Source: Saccharopolyspora hirsuta
Lineage (GTDB): Bacteria > Actinomycetota > Actinomycetes > Mycobacteriales > Pseudonocardiaceae
Length of the DNA stretch: 64,000 bases
Assembly: GCF_008630535.1 (NCBI RefSeq)
Contig: NZ_VWPH01000018.1
Location: 62,001 to 126,000 of the forward strand
Reading direction: 5' to 3'
Shown here: one piece after another, positions 52,358 through 60,943 of the stretch
Position numbering within the stretch: position 1 is the stretch's first letter
Layout of the letters: the number at the start of each line of letters is the position of its first letter
Translations under genes and position numbers: made by a program
Notes under the pieces: model-generated
The model's input: the letters and a program-made list of their open reading frames with translations, nothing else
Told to the model about the DNA's origin: nothing
Database searches by the model: none

Positions 52358-53386
52358 TCAGCTCCAGAAGGTGCCCGGGCCGGAGGCGCAGGCCCCGCTG
52401 GTGGTGCAGGCGGGCGGCAGCGGGCGCACCTCGGAGCCGTCGACCAGCCACTGCCCGCGCCCGTCGGTGGAGACCAGGAACCGCCCGAGCGGATCGGCGG
52501 ACAACCGGGCGGTACCGGCGGTCAGCTCCGGGGTCCGGAACGGCACGCCAGCGCCGAGCTTGCGACCGCTGTTCGCGGCGAAGGTGGCCACCCGCGCCTG
52601 CCCGGCACCGCAGGCCGGTGGCTCCAGCGCGGCGACGTCGTGCCCCGACCAGGCGATCGCCACCGGTCCGCAGGCGTCGGAGGTCGCCTCGACGTGGTCG
52701 GCCAGCGAGGTCGCCTCGGGGGCGAGCACCAGCACGGACGCCCGGTCGCGGCCGGGTTCGGCGGCCAGCAGCGCCAACCGGCCGTCGTCGGACAGGGCGA
52801 GGTCGTCCACCCGCATCCCGGCCGGGAGCGCGATGCGCTGCTGCTCGCCGCGCAGCACCACGACGGAATCGCCGTCCTGGTAGGCGATCCGCCCGCCGCC
52901 CGCGGTCAGCAGCCGCGCGTCGCCGACCGGCACCGGCAGCACGTGCTTGGCGCCGTCCGCGGCCACCTCCACGAGCTGCCTGCCGTCGGACGTGGTGGCC
53001 ACCGCGAGCACCCGGTTCCGGTCGGTGGCCAGCACCTCCGGGTCGGCGCCGGGGATGTCGGAGAGCACGCCGTTCTGCCGACCGGAGTAGATGTCGAACG
53101 AGGCGATCACGCCGGGCTCGGGTGCCGCCAGGTAGCTGTTGGGCTGCGCGCTGACCGGCGTGGGCTGCTGCTGACCGGGCAGGACCGCGACCGCCACGAC
53201 GAGCGCCACCGCCGCCGCGGCCACCGCGCCGATCGCCGCGAACAGCGGGCGGCGGCTCGGCTTCCGCCGCCGCGCGGCGGCGAGCATCTTGGGCAGCGCG
53301 TCGGGGCTGGGCTCGACGTCGTCCACCAACCGGTGCAGCTGCGCGCGCACCACTTCCACGTCCCACGTGCTGTTGCCGTCCTTCAC
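52358..53386 (-). CDS. membrane-anchored beta-propeller-like partner of the SigE-family sigma factor
   Basis: 342 aa. Short cytoplasmic N-terminus (VEVVRAQLHRLVDDVEPSPDALPKMLAAARRRKPSRR split over residues 9-45), one membrane helix (LFAAIGAVAAAAVALVVAVAVLPG), then an external strand-repeat domain (GVLSDIPGADPEVLATDRNRVLAVAT, LLTAGGGRIAYQDGDSVVVLRG, DDLALSDDGRLALLAAEPG) that looks like a TolB/WD40-type propeller. Its start overlaps the sigma factor stop by 4 bp, so the pair is coupled; the cytoplasmic stub could hold the sigma factor. No zinc anti-sigma motif is present. Confidence 0.75.
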   Translation of the reverse strand: MKDGNSTWDVEVVRAQLHRLVDDVEPSPDALPKMLAAARRRKPSRRPLFAAIGAVAAAAVALVVAVAVLPGQQQPTPVSAQPNSYLAAPEPGVIASFDIYSGRQNGVLSDIPGADPEVLATDRNRVLAVATTSDGRQLVEVAADGAKHVLPVPVGDARLLTAGGGRIAYQDGDSVVVLRGEQQRIALPAGMRVDDLALSDDGRLALLAAEPGRDRASVLVLAPEATSLADHVEATSDACGPVAIAWSGHDVAALEPPACGAGQARVATFAANSGRKLGAGVPFRTPELTAGTARLSADPLGRFLVSTDGRGQWLVDGSEVRPLPPACTTSGACASGPGTFWS

Positions 53387-53874
53387 ACCCGCTCCCCCAG
53401 CAGCTCAGACAGTCGCGAGACGCCTCGCGAGCAGTACGACTTCACCGCTCCCTGGCTGCATCCCATCACCTCCGCGGTGCGGGACTCGCTGAGGTCGGCG
53501 TAGTAGCGCAGCACGACGGCCTCCCGCTGTCGGCGCGGCAGCTTAGCCAGCGCCGCCGCCAGCACGGCTCGGTCGACGCCGCGCCCGGTGTCGTCGGGTT
53601 GGCTGTCCTCGGTGGCGAGCTTGGGCTGGTACTTCTTGGCGACCAGGCGCCGCCGCAGCATCGAGCGAGCCCGGTTGAGCACCGCCTGCCGCAGGAACGC
53701 CAGCGCCTTGTCCGGGTCGCGCAACCTGGTGCGCGAGTCGAACACCCGCACGTAGGCGTCCTGCACGATGTCCTCCGCGGAGGCCCGGTCGTCGACCAAC
53801 AGGACGGCGATGCGCAGCAGCTGCTTGTAATGCTCCTGGTAGAGGTCGGTGAGCTTGCTCGTCAGTTCATCCAT
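53383..53874 (-). CDS. SigE-family (ECF) RNA polymerase sigma factor
   Basis: 163 aa from ATG 53874; an in-frame GTG at 53931 would add a less conserved 19-residue tail. Region 2: LYQEHYKQLLRIAVLLVDDRASAEDIVQDAYVRVF; region 4: LAKLPRRQREAVVLRYYADLSESRTAEVMGCSQGAVKSYCSRGVSRL. This fits the SigE-like group (ECF41-independent) found with membrane partners in actinobacteria. It directs polymerase to an unknown regulon, presumably in response to a cell-surface signal passed by the coupled propeller protein. Confidence 0.9.
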   Translation of the reverse strand: MDELTSKLTDLYQEHYKQLLRIAVLLVDDRASAEDIVQDAYVRVFDSRTRLRDPDKALAFLRQAVLNRARSMLRRRLVAKKYQPKLATEDSQPDDTGRGVDRAVLAAALAKLPRRQREAVVLRYYADLSESRTAEVMGCSQGAVKSYCSRGVSRLSELLGERV

Positions 53875-54151
53875 TGCCGCCAGCCCGTCGCCCGGCCAGG
53901 CGGTCACGGGCAATGCGATCGACACCGTCACATCTCTGCACGACGCGCAAGACCCCCTCCGTGGTTGCGACCGGATTCCACTCGTAATCGATCGGTGCCA
54001 CCCAGCCGGCGGCGGAGTTTACCGATGCAGACACCGATGATCATCTCGTGGCGCTTTTGCGCAGGTACCCGCACCCGGATGGCTCATGCCGACTCCGCCG
54101 GGCCGCACTACCGTCTACCGCGGCCGGTCCAAGCTCCCGGAGGAGGGCCCG

Positions 54152-54976
54152 ATGCAGTTCGGCGTTTCCGCGTTCATCACCGACGAGGGCATCGGCCCGG
54201 CCGACCTCGGCCGGGCCCTGGAGGAGCGGGGCTTCGACGCGCTGTTCGTCGCCGAGCACACGCACATCCCGGCGAGCCGGGAGACGCCCTACCCGATGGG
54301 CGGCGACCTGCCGCGGATCTACTACCGGACGCTGGACCCGTTCGTCGCGCTGACCGCGGCCGCGGCGGTCACCGAGCGGCTGCTGGTGGCCACCGGGATC
54401 GCCCTCGTCGTGGAGCGCGACCCGATCACCACCGCCAAGGAGGTGGCCAGCCTGGACCTGGTCTCGGGCGGCCGGTTCCTGTTCGGGGTGGGCGCCGGGT
54501 GGAACCGCGAGGAGATGCGCAACCACGGCACGGACCCGGCCACCCGCGGTGCGCTGATGGACGAGCGGATCCGGGCGATGCGCGCGATCTGGACCGAGGA
54601 GGCCGCGGAGTTCCACGGCACGCACGTCGACTTCGACCCGATCTACTCGTGGCCGAAGCCGGTCCAGCAGCCGCACCCGCCCATCTACGTCGGCGGGGAG
54701 AGCGAGCGGGCGATCGCGCGGGTCGCCGAGTACGGCGGCGGCTGGCTGCCGCGCGGTGCCGCGGAGAACCTGGTCGAGCTCGTGCCGCAGGTGCGCGACC
54801 GGGCGGGCTGGCGGGTGCCGGTCTCGGTGTACGGGGCGCCGCGCGACCCGGCGGTCATCGAGTCCTACGCCGCGGCCGACATCGACCGCACCCTGTTCCT
54901 GCTGCCCACCCGGGGCCGCGACGACACCCTCCGCATCCTCGACGAGCTGGCCGAGCTCGCCGCCCGCCTGCGCTGA
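54152..54976 (+). CDS. LLM class F420-dependent oxidoreductase
   Basis: 274 aa from ATG 54152 with GGAGGAGG upstream. Bacterial-luciferase-like TIM barrel: FGVSAFITDEGIGPADLGRALEERGFDALFVAEHTHIP, LLVATGIALVVERDPITTAKEVASLDLVSGGRFLFGVGAGW and PPIYVGGESERAIARVAEYGGGWLPR. The DLGRALEERGFD...VAEHTHIP arrangement is that of F420-dependent TIGR03619-type enzymes. Substrate unknown. Followed by a 20-bp-arm hairpin. Confidence 0.9.
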   Translation: MQFGVSAFITDEGIGPADLGRALEERGFDALFVAEHTHIPASRETPYPMGGDLPRIYYRTLDPFVALTAAAAVTERLLVATGIALVVERDPITTAKEVASLDLVSGGRFLFGVGAGWNREEMRNHGTDPATRGALMDERIRAMRAIWTEEAAEFHGTHVDFDPIYSWPKPVQQPHPPIYVGGESERAIARVAEYGGGWLPRGAAENLVELVPQVRDRAGWRVPVSVYGAPRDPAVIESYAAADIDRTLFLLPTRGRDDTLRILDELAELAARLR

Positions 54977-54978
54977 AC

Positions 54979-55022
54979 GCGAGTTCCGTTGAAATCGGAC
55001 CTCCGATTTCAACGGAACTCGC
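54979..55022. repeat. long palindrome, GTTGAAATCGG variant of the GATTTCAA family
   Basis: 20-bp arm GCGAGTTCCGTTGAAATCGG (54979-54998), four-base loop, exact inverse 55003-55022. It begins one base after the oxidoreductase stop codon and could serve as its terminator. The rest of the gap to 55180 shows no other gene. Confidence 0.9.
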
Positions 55023-55179
55023 GGCAGGGCACAACGCCGGGACGACCGGAGAACTTCTTACATCCTGGTTACTTCCGTGCCACGGGCTGGACATTCCGCC
55101 CTTGCGAGCAGATCCTCGTCTCTGCTGCGCACCTGTTGTCTCGCGCAGCGCGCATCCGCAGGAATGGAGTCCGAGGACG

Positions 55180-57369
55180 GTGGCAACGAACACGGTGCCG
55201 AGCGGTGGGACAGCTCGGAAACGCAGGATGACGCCCAAGGAGATCGCCATCTGGGTCCTGGTGGCGATCGTCGGCGCGGTCGCCTGGGGCGTCATCGCGC
55301 TGAGCCGGGGCGAGGAGATCTCCGCGGCCTGGCTGGTCTTCGCAGCCCTCGCGTCCTACGCGATCGGATACCGCTTCTACGCGCGGTTCCTCACCTACAA
55401 GGTGCTCAAGGCCGATGACACCCGCGCGACCCCGGCCGAGCGGTTGAACAACGGCACCGACTTCCAGCCCACCGACCGGCGGGTGCTGTTCGGGCACCAC
55501 TTCGCCGCGATCGCCGGGGCCGGTCCGCTGGTCGGCCCGGTGCTGGCCGCGCAGATGGGCTACCTGCCGGGCACCATCTGGATCATCGTCGGCGTCATCT
55601 TCGCCGGTGCCGTGCAGGACATGGTGGTGCTGTTCTTCTCCACCCGCCGCAACGGCCGCAGCCTCGGGCAGATGGCCCGCGAGGAGATCGGTCCGATCGG
55701 CGGCATCGCGGCGCTGATCGCGGTGCTGGCCATCATGATCATCCTGCTGGCGGTGCTTGCGCTGGTCGTGGTCGGCGCGCTGAAGGGCTCGCCGTGGGGC
55801 ACCTTCTCCATCGGCATGACCATCCCGATCGCCCTGTTCATGGGCTTCTACCTGCGGTACCTGCGGCCGGGCAAGATCGTCGAGACCTCGGTGATCGGCG
55901 TCGCCCTGCTGCTGCTGAGCATCGTCGCGGGCAGCTGGGTGGCCGACTCGGCGCTGGCCGGGTTCTTCACCCTCTCCGGCAACGAGCTGACCTTCGCGCT
56001 GATCATCTACGGGTTCATCGCCTCGGTGCTGCCGGTGTGGATGCTGCTGGCGCCGCGCGACTACCTGAGCACCTTCATGAAGGTCGGCGTCGTGGTGATG
56101 CTGGCGGTGTCGATCCTGATCGCGCTGCCGGCGATGAAGACCGAGGCGATCACCGAGTTCGCGCTCAACGGCGAGGGACCGGTGTTCTCCGGTTCGCTGT
56201 TCCCGTTCGTGTTCATCACGATCGCCTGCGGTGCGCTCTCCGGCTTCCACGCGCTGGTCTCCTCGGGCACCACGCCGAAGATGCTGGAGAAGGAGTCGCA
56301 GGTCCGGGTCATCGGCTACGGCGGCATGCTCACCGAGTCGTTCGTGGCGATCATGGCGCTGGCCGCGGCGTGCATCATCGACCCCGGCCTGTACTTCGCG
56401 ATGAACATGCCCGCCACCGCGCTGGGCGACACGCTGGAGTCGGCGTCGCAGGCGGTGGCCGGGCTGGGCTTCCAGATCTCGCCCGAGCAGCTGGCCGCGG
56501 CCGCCGCGGCGGTGGACGAGGAGACGCTGGTCGGCCGCAGCGGCGGCGCCCCCACCCTCGCCGTCGGCCTGTCCGAGGTGTTCTCGCAGGTCATCGGCGG
56601 GGACGCGATGAAGGCGTTCTGGTACCACTTCGCGGTGATGTTCGAGGCGCTGTTCATCCTGACCACGGTGGACGCCGGGACCCGGGTCGGCCGGTTCATG
56701 CTGCAGGACACCGTGGGCAACGTCTGGAAGCGCTTCGGCGACGTGAGCTGGAAGCCCGGCAACTGGATCGCCAGCGCGGTGATCGTCGGCGCCTGGGGCT
56801 ACTTCCTGTGGGCGGGCGTGAACGACCCGCTGGGCGGCATCAACCAGCTGTTCCCGCTGTTCGGCATCGCCAACCAGCTGCTGGCGGCGGTGGCGCTGGC
56901 GGTGGCCACCACGCTGCTGATCAAGTCGGGGCGGGCGAAGTACGCGTGGGTCACGCTGATCCCGCTGGCCTGGGACGCGGCGGTCACGTTGACCGCGAGC
57001 TGGCAGAAGATCTTCTCCGCCGACCCGAAGATCGGCTTCTTCGCGCAGCGCGCCGCCTACCAGGCGGCCCTGGACGCCGGGGAGACCAGCAAGGGCACCG
57101 CGCACACCGTCGAGGAGATGCAGAAGGTCGTCGTCAACTCCACCGTGGACGGCGTGCTGAGCATCCTGTTCGCGGTGCTGATCCTGATCGTGCTGGTGGA
57201 CGCGGTCCGCGTCTGGATCAAGGCGCTGCGCGCCACCGAGCCGCTGCCCACCACCGAAGCCCCGTACGTCAAGTCGGAGCTGTGGGCCCCGTCCGGCCTG
57301 ATCCCGACCGCTGAGGAACGCCGCGTCCAGAAGGAGCTGGAGGCGGAGAAGGCCGGAGCGGGCACATGA
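55180..57369 (+). CDS. cstA: CstA family carbon-starvation/pyruvate transporter
   Basis: 729 aa from GTG 55180 with GAGGAC upstream; the longer open frame upstream is antisense to other genes and non-coding. About 16-18 hydrophobic helices. CstA blocks: FGHHFAAIAGAGPLVGPVLAAQMGYLPG, GAVQDMVVLFFSTRRNGRSLGQMAREEIG, ALSGFHALVSSGTTPKMLEKE and LFPLFGIANQLLAAVAL. In E. coli the CstA/BtsT family takes up pyruvate (and peptides) when nutrients are scarce. The downstream ybdD-like gene overlaps by 4 bp. Confidence 0.95.
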   Translation: MATNTVPSGGTARKRRMTPKEIAIWVLVAIVGAVAWGVIALSRGEEISAAWLVFAALASYAIGYRFYARFLTYKVLKADDTRATPAERLNNGTDFQPTDRRVLFGHHFAAIAGAGPLVGPVLAAQMGYLPGTIWIIVGVIFAGAVQDMVVLFFSTRRNGRSLGQMAREEIGPIGGIAALIAVLAIMIILLAVLALVVVGALKGSPWGTFSIGMTIPIALFMGFYLRYLRPGKIVETSVIGVALLLLSIVAGSWVADSALAGFFTLSGNELTFALIIYGFIASVLPVWMLLAPRDYLSTFMKVGVVVMLAVSILIALPAMKTEAITEFALNGEGPVFSGSLFPFVFITIACGALSGFHALVSSGTTPKMLEKESQVRVIGYGGMLTESFVAIMALAAACIIDPGLYFAMNMPATALGDTLESASQAVAGLGFQISPEQLAAAAAAVDEETLVGRSGGAPTLAVGLSEVFSQVIGGDAMKAFWYHFAVMFEALFILTTVDAGTRVGRFMLQDTVGNVWKRFGDVSWKPGNWIASAVIVGAWGYFLWAGVNDPLGGINQLFPLFGIANQLLAAVALAVATTLLIKSGRAKYAWVTLIPLAWDAAVTLTASWQKIFSADPKIGFFAQRAAYQAALDAGETSKGTAHTVEEMQKVVVNSTVDGVLSILFAVLILIVLVDAVRVWIKALRATEPLPTTEAPYVKSELWAPSGLIPTAEERRVQKELEAEKAGAGT

Positions 57370-57572
57370 CGACCGCGATCCTGACCAGGCTGCGCGGCAC
57401 GGTCCGCGCGGCCTGGCAGATCGTGCGCGGGGTGGTCGGCGAGAACGCCTACGAGCGCTACCTCGACCACCACCGCCGCAACCACCCGGGCGAGGAGCCG
57501 CTCGGGGAGCGGGAGTTCTGGCGCCGCCACGTCGACCGCCAGGACGCCACCCCCGGCTCCCGCTGCTGCTGA
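57366..57572 (+). CDS. YbdD/YjiX family small protein
   Basis: 68 aa, ATGA overlap with cstA. LRGTVRAAWQIVRGVVGENAYERYLDHHRRNHPGEEPLGEREFWRRH: the GENAYERYLDH and EFWRRHxDR motifs define the YbdD family (DUF466). It always accompanies CstA-type transporters and is thought to help their function; mechanism unknown. Confidence 0.93.
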   Translation: MTTAILTRLRGTVRAAWQIVRGVVGENAYERYLDHHRRNHPGEEPLGEREFWRRHVDRQDATPGSRCC

Positions 57573-57583
57573 CCGGTCGAGGC

Positions 57584-57612
57584 GAAGGGCACCTCCCGCG
57601 GAGGTGCCCTTC
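57584..57612 (+). terminator. cstA-ybdD operon terminator
   Basis: GAAGGGCACCTCC pairs with GGAGGTGCCCTTC over CGC, 11 bp past the last stop. It also faces the convergent LysE gene, so it may act on both strands. Confidence 0.88.
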
Positions 57613-57620
57613 GCGCTTTC

Positions 57621-58247
57621 CTAGCGGAGGTCTTCGGTGGCGAGGCGCAGCGCCAGGCCGCCGAAGAGGAGCGCTGCCGCGCGGTCCAGCCAGCGCTGGA
57701 CGCCGCGGTGGCGGACCAGCACGTTCGACAGCCAGCCGGAGCTCACGCCGACCGCGGCGTCCACGCAGATGCCGACCACGAGGAGCAGCCCGCCGAGGGC
57801 GAGCAGCTGCACCGGGACCGGCCAGGGCGCGTCCAGCGAGACGAACTGCGGGACGAACGCCAGGTAGAACAGGATCACCTTGGGGTTGGACACGTTGGTC
57901 AGCACGGCCATGCCGTAGATCCGGCCCAGCGACCGGGCCGGTGCTCCCCGCACGTCCGGCAGCGCCGACGACCGCAGCGACTGCACCGCGAGGTAGAGCA
58001 GGAACACGACCCCGGCGATCCGGACGACTTCCAGCGCGGCGGGCACCGCCTGGAAGACGGCAGTCAGGCCGAGGGCCGCCGCAACGGTGTGCACCAGCAC
58101 GCCGGTGGACATGCCCACCGCGGCCACCACACCTCCGCGCGGCCCGGTGGAGATGCCGTTGGCCAGGATGTACATCATGTCCGGGCCGGGCACCAGCGAG
58201 ATCACCGCTGCCGCGCCGATGAACGCCAGCACGATTCCGAGATCCAC
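57621..58247 (-). CDS. LysE/RhtB family amino-acid exporter
   Basis: 208 aa from GTG 58247. Six hydrophobic helices; signature GPDMMYILANGISTGPRGGVVAAVGMSTGVLVH of the LysE/RhtB family, followed by FLLYLAVQSLR and NVSNPKVILFYLAFVPQFV. Exports amino acids or related metabolites (homoserine/threonine type). Its leader (58252-58347) can form three stable hairpins, the last just before the start codon and including the likely ribosome-binding GAGGATCGGGGG. Divergent from a methyltransferase. Confidence 0.9.
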   Translation of the reverse strand: MDLGIVLAFIGAAAVISLVPGPDMMYILANGISTGPRGGVVAAVGMSTGVLVHTVAAALGLTAVFQAVPAALEVVRIAGVVFLLYLAVQSLRSSALPDVRGAPARSLGRIYGMAVLTNVSNPKVILFYLAFVPQFVSLDAPWPVPVQLLALGGLLLVVGICVDAAVGVSSGWLSNVLVRHRGVQRWLDRAAALLFGGLALRLATEDLR

Positions 58248-58251
58248 GTCA

Positions 58252-58347
58252 GCCCCCGATCCTCGGGGGCGATGGAGTGCGCGTCAGTTGGGGCTTCCTT
58301 TCCGACGTCCGGCACCCCGCGAGGTGCCGCCATCCCGCTCTGGGATG
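58252..58347 (-). promoter_or_regulatory. structured leader of the LysE exporter gene (three hairpins)
   Basis: Hairpins (plus-strand coordinates): CATCCC/GGGATG 58331-58347, GGCACC/GGTGCC 58311-58328, and GCCCCCGA-TCC-TCGGGGGC 58252-58270, which ends five bases before the GTG. The third would hold the ribosome-binding site in its stem. I cannot match the whole to a known riboswitch class. Confidence 0.45.
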
Positions 58348-58450
58348 CCCCGGCAGAGTACGACGCCAAACCGACCGCGCAGCCGAATTTCCACCGCAGC
58401 GGCGAAAAACCGGTTTCGGCGCGGGCGGCCCGGCGGGAAGAATCGGCGGC

Positions 58451-59149
58451 ATGGAGTTCAGCGGGTTTGATGCGCGCGGGTACCGGACCGTCGACGTCCG
58501 GACCGGGTACGGGGAGTGGGTCGGCAAGTACGAGGACACCGTCGAGGACGTCATGGACCTCGCGCTGCTGGAGCGGCTGCGGGAGCCCGAGTGGGCCGCT
58601 GTGGGGCGCGCCGCCGACCTCGGCTGCGGGACCGGGCGGACCGGGCAGTGGTTGCGGGGCAAGGGCGTTCCCGCGATCGACGGCGTCGACCTGACCCCGG
58701 AGATGCTCGCGCTGGCCCGGCGGCGCGGGGCGCACGACCAGCTCACCGAGGCCGACGTCACCGCCACCGGGCTGGACGAGGGCGCCTACGACCTGGTGAT
58801 CTCCTCGCTGGTCGACGAGCACCTCGCCGACCTGGCGCCGTTCTACCGGGAGGCCTGGCGGATCGCCGCGCCGAAGGCCGCGTTCGTGCTGGTCGCCTTC
58901 CACCCGCACTTCATCATGACCTCCGGCATGCCCACCCACTTCACCAACGACGCCGGGGAGCCGGTGGCGATCACCACCAACGTGCACCTGATCAGCGACC
59001 ACGTCTCCGCCGCGCTGGCGGCCGGGTGGCGGCTGGCCGAGCTGCACGAGGGGCTGATCGACGACGCCTGGCTCGCGGTGAAGCCGAAGTGGGAGCGGTT
59101 CCGCAACCACCCGATCTCCGCCGCCTACGTCTGGCGAAAGGACGGCTGA
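58451..59149 (+). CDS. class I SAM-dependent methyltransferase
   Basis: 232 aa from ATG 58451. Motif I RAADLGCGTGRTGQWLRGKG, acidic end of strand 2 VDLTPEMLALARRRG, motif post-II LTEADVTATGLDEGAYDLVISSLVDEHL, then APFYREAWRIAAPKAAFVLVAFHPHF. Ubiquinone/menaquinone-like or small-molecule methyltransferase fold (Methyltransf_11/25 type). Substrate unknown. It precedes the second LLM gene by 38 bp and may be co-transcribed with it. Confidence 0.9.
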   Translation: MEFSGFDARGYRTVDVRTGYGEWVGKYEDTVEDVMDLALLERLREPEWAAVGRAADLGCGTGRTGQWLRGKGVPAIDGVDLTPEMLALARRRGAHDQLTEADVTATGLDEGAYDLVISSLVDEHLADLAPFYREAWRIAAPKAAFVLVAFHPHFIMTSGMPTHFTNDAGEPVAITTNVHLISDHVSAALAAGWRLAELHEGLIDDAWLAVKPKWERFRNHPISAAYVWRKDG

Positions 59150-59187
59150 CCGGGAATGCCGGTCCGGTCCGCGGTGTTGGCCGAGGC

Positions 59188-60009
59188 ATGAGCCCTTCAC
59201 TCGGCAAGATCGGCATCTGGCGGGTCGCCACGCAGCTGGACGCGGAGCTCGCGGCGGAGATCGAGCAGCTCGGCTACGGCACGATCTGGGTGGGCGGCTC
59301 GCCGCCCGCGGACCTGGCCGTCGTCGAGCAGCTGCTGGACGCGACCCGGGAGATCACCGTGGCCACCGGGATCGTGAACATCTGGAGCTCCCCCGCCGAG
59401 GCCGTCGCCGAGTCGTTCCACCGGATCGACGCCAAGCACCCGGGCCGCTTCGTGCTGGGCATCGGCGCCGGGCACCGGGAGATGAACACCGACTACCGGA
59501 AGCCGTACCAGGCGCTGGTCGACTACCTCGACGTGCTCGACGCCGCCGAGGTCCCGAAGTCTCAGCGGGTGCTGGCCGCCCTCGGCCCGAAGGTGCTCCA
59601 GCTCGCGCACGACCGCGCGGCCGGAGCCCACCCGTACCTGACCACGCCCGAGCACACCCGCAGCGCCAGGGAGATCCTCGGCGATGCGCTGCTCGCACCG
59701 GAGCAGAAGGTCGTCGTCGACACCGATCCGGAGCGCGCCCGCGCGACCGGCCGCGAGACGGTCGGCATGTACCTGAACCTGGCCAACTACACCCGCAACC
59801 TGGAGCGCCACGGCTACACGGCCGAGGACGTCACGCCGCCGGGGAGCGACCGGCTGATCGACGCCCTGGCCCTGCACGGCACCGCCGAGCAGATCGCCGA
59901 GGGCATCGACGCCCACCTCCGGGCCGGGGCCGACCACGTGGCCGTCCAGGTCCTCGGCGACCCGGCGCCCGCCTACCGCGCGCTGTCCGAAGCGCTCCAG
60001 CTGCGCTGA
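59188..60009 (+). CDS. LLM class F420-dependent oxidoreductase (TIGR03620-like)
   Basis: 273 aa from ATG 59188. Fits the TIGR03620 group: LGKIGIWRVATQLDAELAAEIEQLGYGTIWVGGSPPADL, TREITVATGIVNIWSSPAEAVAESFHRIDAKHPGRFVLGIGAGHRE and AHPYLTTPEHTRSAREILG. Predicted to use F420. The 3' end overlaps that of the convergent TetR gene by 37 bp. Confidence 0.9.
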   Translation: MSPSLGKIGIWRVATQLDAELAAEIEQLGYGTIWVGGSPPADLAVVEQLLDATREITVATGIVNIWSSPAEAVAESFHRIDAKHPGRFVLGIGAGHREMNTDYRKPYQALVDYLDVLDAAEVPKSQRVLAALGPKVLQLAHDRAAGAHPYLTTPEHTRSAREILGDALLAPEQKVVVDTDPERARATGRETVGMYLNLANYTRNLERHGYTAEDVTPPGSDRLIDALALHGTAEQIAEGIDAHLRAGADHVAVQVLGDPAPAYRALSEALQLR

Positions 60010-60842
60010 TCCACCGACTCCCCTGGGTGTCCACTATGGACATCCAGGAAGACGGCCACGCCGTCGAGGACCCGCTGCAACCCGAACTCGAACCAGCCGT
60101 CCACCGCTTCCGGCCCGGGGAGCTCGCCGGTGGCCAGCTCGGTCAACCACGGGTACCGGCCCGAGTCGACCAGCCCCGCGAGCCGGCCGCTGGACCACCA
60201 CGTCCCGGCGCGCACCCCGGTGTCCCGCAGCGCCTGCGACTCCGCGACCACGAGCAGCGCCATGCCCTGCACGTATCCGCTCACCAGCAGGTACGTGGAC
60301 AGCGCTGCGCGGGGGTCGAGGCCGCGGCCGGTCAGCGCGGTCATCGACCGGTCGACGGAGGCGAGCACCGCACCCGCCAGCGGCGGGCGGGTGCTCGCCA
60401 GGACCGCCAGCACCCACGGGCGCCGCTGGTAGAGCTGCCACTCCTGGCGGGCCTGGTGTTCCAGCTGCGCTCGCCAGTCCGCGGACCGCGGCGATGACGA
60501 GTGCTCGGCGAACACGGCTTCGACCATCGCGGTGACCAGCTCGTCCTTGCTCCGCACGTGCCGGTACAACGTCATCGCGGCGACGCCGAGCTGCGCGGCG
60601 ACGCGCTGCATCGACACCGCCGACATCCCCTCCGCGTCAGCCAGCCGGATCGCGGCCCGCACCACGCCGACGCGGTCGACCCCAACCGCAGGTCGAGGCT
60701 TGGGTGCCGAGCGCCGGTTGAGCACGCCGTCCTTGCGGGCCCGGTACGCCCGCGCCTGGCAAGCCCTCCCGCAGTAGCGGCGAGGCCTGCCCCGACCCGC
60801 GACCGGCAGCTCCGCACCGCACTGGGCGCACCGCATCCGCAC
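59973..60842 (-). CDS. TetR family regulator with N-terminal zinc-ribbon-like module
   Basis: 289 aa. Residues 1-37 carry a CxxC...CxxxC pattern (MRCAQCGAELP, RRYCGRACQARAYRARK) that should bind zinc; this module occurs at the N-terminus of some actinobacterial TetR proteins and alone in small proteins. The TetR HTH follows at about 58-105 (VVRAAIRLADAEGMSAVSMQRVAAQLGVAAMTLYRHVRSKDELV), then an alpha-helical TetR_C domain. It probably represses itself and the divergent GNAT gene through 60848-60873. Confidence 0.9.
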   Translation of the reverse strand: MRMRCAQCGAELPVAGRGRPRRYCGRACQARAYRARKDGVLNRRSAPKPRPAVGVDRVGVVRAAIRLADAEGMSAVSMQRVAAQLGVAAMTLYRHVRSKDELVTAMVEAVFAEHSSSPRSADWRAQLEHQARQEWQLYQRRPWVLAVLASTRPPLAGAVLASVDRSMTALTGRGLDPRAALSTYLLVSGYVQGMALLVVAESQALRDTGVRAGTWWSSGRLAGLVDSGRYPWLTELATGELPGPEAVDGWFEFGLQRVLDGVAVFLDVHSGHPGESVDQRSWSASDSAR

Positions 60843-60847
60843 CCCTT

Positions 60848-60873
60848 TTCGTCACAACACGTTCCGTGACGAA
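60848..60873. promoter_or_regulatory. TetR operator
   Basis: TTCGTCAC and GTGACGAA, perfect 8-bp arms with a 10-bp spacer, six bp before the tetR start and between it and the divergent GNAT gene. Confidence 0.78.
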
Positions 60874-60943
60874 ACTACTCGAAACCGGCAGCAGCCGCCG
60901 GAATGCTGGTGCTCGCAACGCCCGTACGACACCGGAGCAGACC

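Noticed and set aside
53599-55179. Extension of the cstA reading frame upstream to 53599
   Set aside because: The extension runs antisense through the sigma factor gene and out of frame through the LLM gene. GTG at 55180 with a ribosome site and the family start is clear.
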